Positions 62,444 to 64,000 of a DNA stretch of 64,000 bases are shown here, piece by piece. The notes below the pieces were generated by a model, which did not search any database, was not told the origin of the DNA, and saw nothing but the letters and a program-made list of their open reading frames with translations. Source of the DNA: Paraburkholderia kururiensis JCM 10599 = LMG 19447 (GTDB lineage Bacteria > Pseudomonadota > Gammaproteobacteria > Burkholderiales > Burkholderiaceae); NCBI RefSeq assembly GCF_003986935.1, contig NZ_RJZE01000028.1, forward strand, positions 52,781 to 116,780, read 5' to 3'. A program made the position numbers and the translations under genes. Within the stretch, counting starts at the first letter, position 1, and every line of letters begins with the position of its first letter.

Positions 62444-62827
62444 GTGAAATTGCTTGCCAGTCTCGTCGTCGTGGCCGTCCTTGCGGGATGTGCCCAGCTC
62501 CAGGGACCGAATCAGGACGCCAGTGCGCGTACCGACATCCACACGCCTGCCGCGCCGCCAAAGCTCGTCGATTTCGTCATACCACCGGATGCTCTCGGCG
62601 CCCGCGATCCGCAGTTGACTTCGGTACTCACGAAGGTCGGCGCGCTCGCGTCGAAACAGTTGCAGCCCACGACGATTGTCGTTTCCGCGCTGCCGCAGGA
62701 CTTTGCGTATCTGAACCAGTCCGTGAAGCGTGGCATTGCTTCGCAGCGAGCCGGGTCGGTGCGGATGGAAAACGTGGCCGTAGGCAGTTGCCAGCCCTAC
62801 AGCATCCAGCTCAAACCGACCGAGTAA
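62444..62827 (+). CDS. small lipoprotein of unknown function
   Basis: 127 residues from a GTG start. The signal sequence MKLLASLVVVAVLAGC ends in a lipobox with Cys16. The mature part is Pro/Ala-rich, then a compact 80-residue region ending SCQPYSIQLKPTE. I recognise no domain. Two more small exported proteins follow at once (14-bp and 78-bp gaps), the last a lytic transglycosylase, so a part in an envelope-spanning apparatus such as a type IV pilus or secretion system is possible but unproven. Confidence 0.65.
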   Translation: MKLLASLVVVAVLAGCAQLQGPNQDASARTDIHTPAAPPKLVDFVIPPDALGARDPQLTSVLTKVGALASKQLQPTTIVVSALPQDFAYLNQSVKRGIASQRAGSVRMENVAVGSCQPYSIQLKPTE

Positions 62828-62841
62828 CCGGAGGCCGACCT

Positions 62842-63297
62842 ATGCTTCGATTCCTGATCTGCACGGCCACACTCGCATGCGGCACCGCATTCGCGGCCGA
62901 CCCTGCAAACGTTAGCGCGCCGCCTTCACAGACGCAGGCCGCGTCAGGTGGCTCGTCGTCGGCCTTCGTCATCAAGCCGACCACGGCCGCCGCCGCGCCG
63001 AACCAGCTCTTTCCGCCGGTGCCGTCGCTCGCCTCGCTGCCGGGCTCGGGCTCGGCCAGCGACGACGAAGACACGTCGGCGCCGGTTGCCACCACAGGCT
63101 CGTCGCGTCGTTCGAAGAAATCGCGCCATGTGGTCGCGAAGAAGGCGCCGGAAGTCCAGGTGCGTGTCGTCGTCACCGACGAATCGCGCACGCAGCTTGC
63201 CGCGATGGAAAAGAAGCTGGACGCCGCGTTGCAGGAACGGCCGCACGACAAGCGGTCGGTTGCGACCGAAGGCGTTTCGGTCGCCATGACGCGCTGA
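62842..63297 (+). CDS. small exported protein of unknown function
   Basis: 151 residues. A signal peptide (LICTATLACGTAFA) precedes an Ala/Ser/Pro-rich low-complexity region, a basic patch (SSRRSKKSRHVV), and a short conserved-looking end (VQVRVVVTDESRTQLAAMEK, then a helix). The ribosome binding site GGAGG lies just upstream of the ATG at 62842. No family recognised. It lies between a lipoprotein and a lytic transglycosylase, in the same direction. Confidence 0.6.
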   Translation: MLRFLICTATLACGTAFAADPANVSAPPSQTQAASGGSSSAFVIKPTTAAAAPNQLFPPVPSLASLPGSGSASDDEDTSAPVATTGSSRRSKKSRHVVAKKAPEVQVRVVVTDESRTQLAAMEKKLDAALQERPHDKRSVATEGVSVAMTR

Positions 63298-63375
63298 GGG
63301 TGGAGGGTGGCCGTTCGTTAGCGGCAAGAAATCTTCGACGGCAAGAAGCCGTCAGGCAATATTGGGGTCCCTGCC

Positions 63376-63864
63376 ATGCAACACGTTCTGTTCGCGGCGA
63401 AGCGCTTCGCCGCATCCAGTCTCGTTTCGCTCGCCATGACCGTCGCCGTGCTGTCGCCCGCCGCCGCACATGCGGACGACAACCACGCGGACGACAACTG
63501 CTTCGAACGCGCCGGCACCTATCAAGGCGTGAACCCGCTCATCCTGCGCGCCATCGCGTGGTTCGAATCGAAGGGCAATCCAAATGCCGTGCATCGAAAT
63601 GCGGACGGCAGCGTGGACGTAGGCCAGACGCAGATCAATTCCGTGCACTTCGGCGAGTTGCGCCGCTATGGCGTGCCGCCCAATGCGCTCAAGGACGCGT
63701 GCGTGAACATCTACGTAGCGGCGTGGATGCTCAAGCAGAAGATGATTCGCCACGGAAACACGTGGCAGGCGATTGGTGCCTACCACTCGGAAACGCCGCA
63801 GCTACGCGACCAGTACGCGCGCAACATTCATTCGGTACTGGTCTCGTGGGGGATGTCGGATTAA
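63376..63864 (+). CDS. lytic transglycosylase (IagB/VirB1-like)
   Basis: 162 residues. A signal peptide ends near AAAHA. The transglycosylase domain follows with the catalytic Glu in AIAWFESKGNPNAVHRNADG and the GQTQINSVHF segment; it ends YARNIHSVLVSWGMSD. Enzymes of this size open peptidoglycan locally so that secretion systems or pili can be built. HADDN is duplicated just after the signal peptide by a 15-bp repeat. Probably co-transcribed with the two small exported proteins upstream. Confidence 0.85.
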   Translation: MQHVLFAAKRFAASSLVSLAMTVAVLSPAAAHADDNHADDNCFERAGTYQGVNPLILRAIAWFESKGNPNAVHRNADGSVDVGQTQINSVHFGELRRYGVPPNALKDACVNIYVAAWMLKQKMIRHGNTWQAIGAYHSETPQLRDQYARNIHSVLVSWGMSD

Positions 63865-63873
63865 GCCTCCCCA

Positions 63874-64000
63874 TCAAGCCTCCACATCCTCCAGACTGAA
63901 GATTTCGGTCTGGTCGTTATACGAGAAGATCTCCGCATAACGGCTCCAGTCGATCACCGTATCGAGCGTCTCCTCCGCCGCCTGGTCCGACAGGAAGTCT
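63874..64000 (-). CDS. ABC-transporter ATPase C-terminal fragment (AAA_assoc_C type), continues beyond window
   Basis: The last 41 codons on the - strand read DFLSDQAAEETLDTVIDWSR, then YAEIFSYNDQTEIFSLEDVEA, and stop at TGA 63876-63874. This matches the C-terminal extension found in some nitrate/sulfonate-type ABC ATPases (AAA-associated domain; WxRYAEIF). The gene's body lies outside the window. It converges on the lytic transglycosylase gene with a 9-bp gap. Confidence 0.65.
   Translation of the reverse strand, partial: DFLSDQAAEETLDTVIDWSRYAEIFSYNDQTEIFSLEDVEA

Overview
This is high-GC core-genome DNA from a member of the Burkholderiaceae, probably Paraburkholderia, Trinickia or Burkholderia. 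The organism call rests on gene order. The leu-asd-fimV-truA-trpF-trpB-(DNA methyltransferase)-trpA-accD-folC-cvpA-purF-metZ block and the gltA-sdhE-sdhBADC / gntR-mdh-prp-acnA block are typical of that family. In the relatives I know, both lie on the second chromosome (chromid), so this window probably does too; that is an inference. I see no rRNA, tRNA, insertion sequence, prophage or CRISPR array.

Layout. (1) 1-10.2 kb, + strand: a glycogen/trehalose operon (glgB 3' end, glgX, treZ, malQ, treY), the last three joined by 4-bp stop/start overlaps. (2) 10.3-14.0 kb: a CBS/CorC membrane protein, a histidine kinase whose ATP-binding half is degenerate, an FKBP isomerase and an AraC regulator. 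(3) 14.1-33.6 kb, almost all on the - strand: biosynthesis of methionine (metZ, behind a SAM-II-type riboswitch and a terminator), purines (purF), folate (folC), fatty acids (accD), tryptophan (trpFBA), aspartate family (asd) and leucine (leuCDB), plus truA and the polar hub protein FimV. (4) 33.7-34.6 kb: a small decayed spot with a frameshifted XRE repressor, the tail of a DUF2975 partner and a beta-barrel gene without its signal peptide. (5) 34.9-50.7 kb: citrate synthase, succinate dehydrogenase, a GntR regulator, malate dehydrogenase, then a 2-methylcitrate (propionate) cluster: an HpcH/HpaI-type lyase, prpB, prpC, an MliC-like exported protein, prpD and acnA. prpB carries a premature stop codon. 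(6) 50.8-64 kb: accessory but chromosomal-looking genes: two DJ-1/PfpI-type genes facing apart, the hopanoid genes hpnI and hpnL, an exported phosphodiesterase, a Tat lipoprotein with a SYLF domain, a regulator/MFS efflux pair, a GNAT/XRE-cupin pair, three small exported proteins ending in a lytic transglycosylase, and the tail of an ABC-transporter ATPase.

How they work together: the left end interconverts glycogen, maltodextrin and trehalose. The middle holds the amino-acid, purine and lipid entry enzymes. The right-centre block is the TCA cycle plus the propionate route that feeds it with pyruvate and succinate. I did not find a new defence or mobile system. The items most worth checking are the SAM-II-type element, the prpB nonsense codon, the decayed XRE/DUF2975/porin spot and the degenerate kinase.
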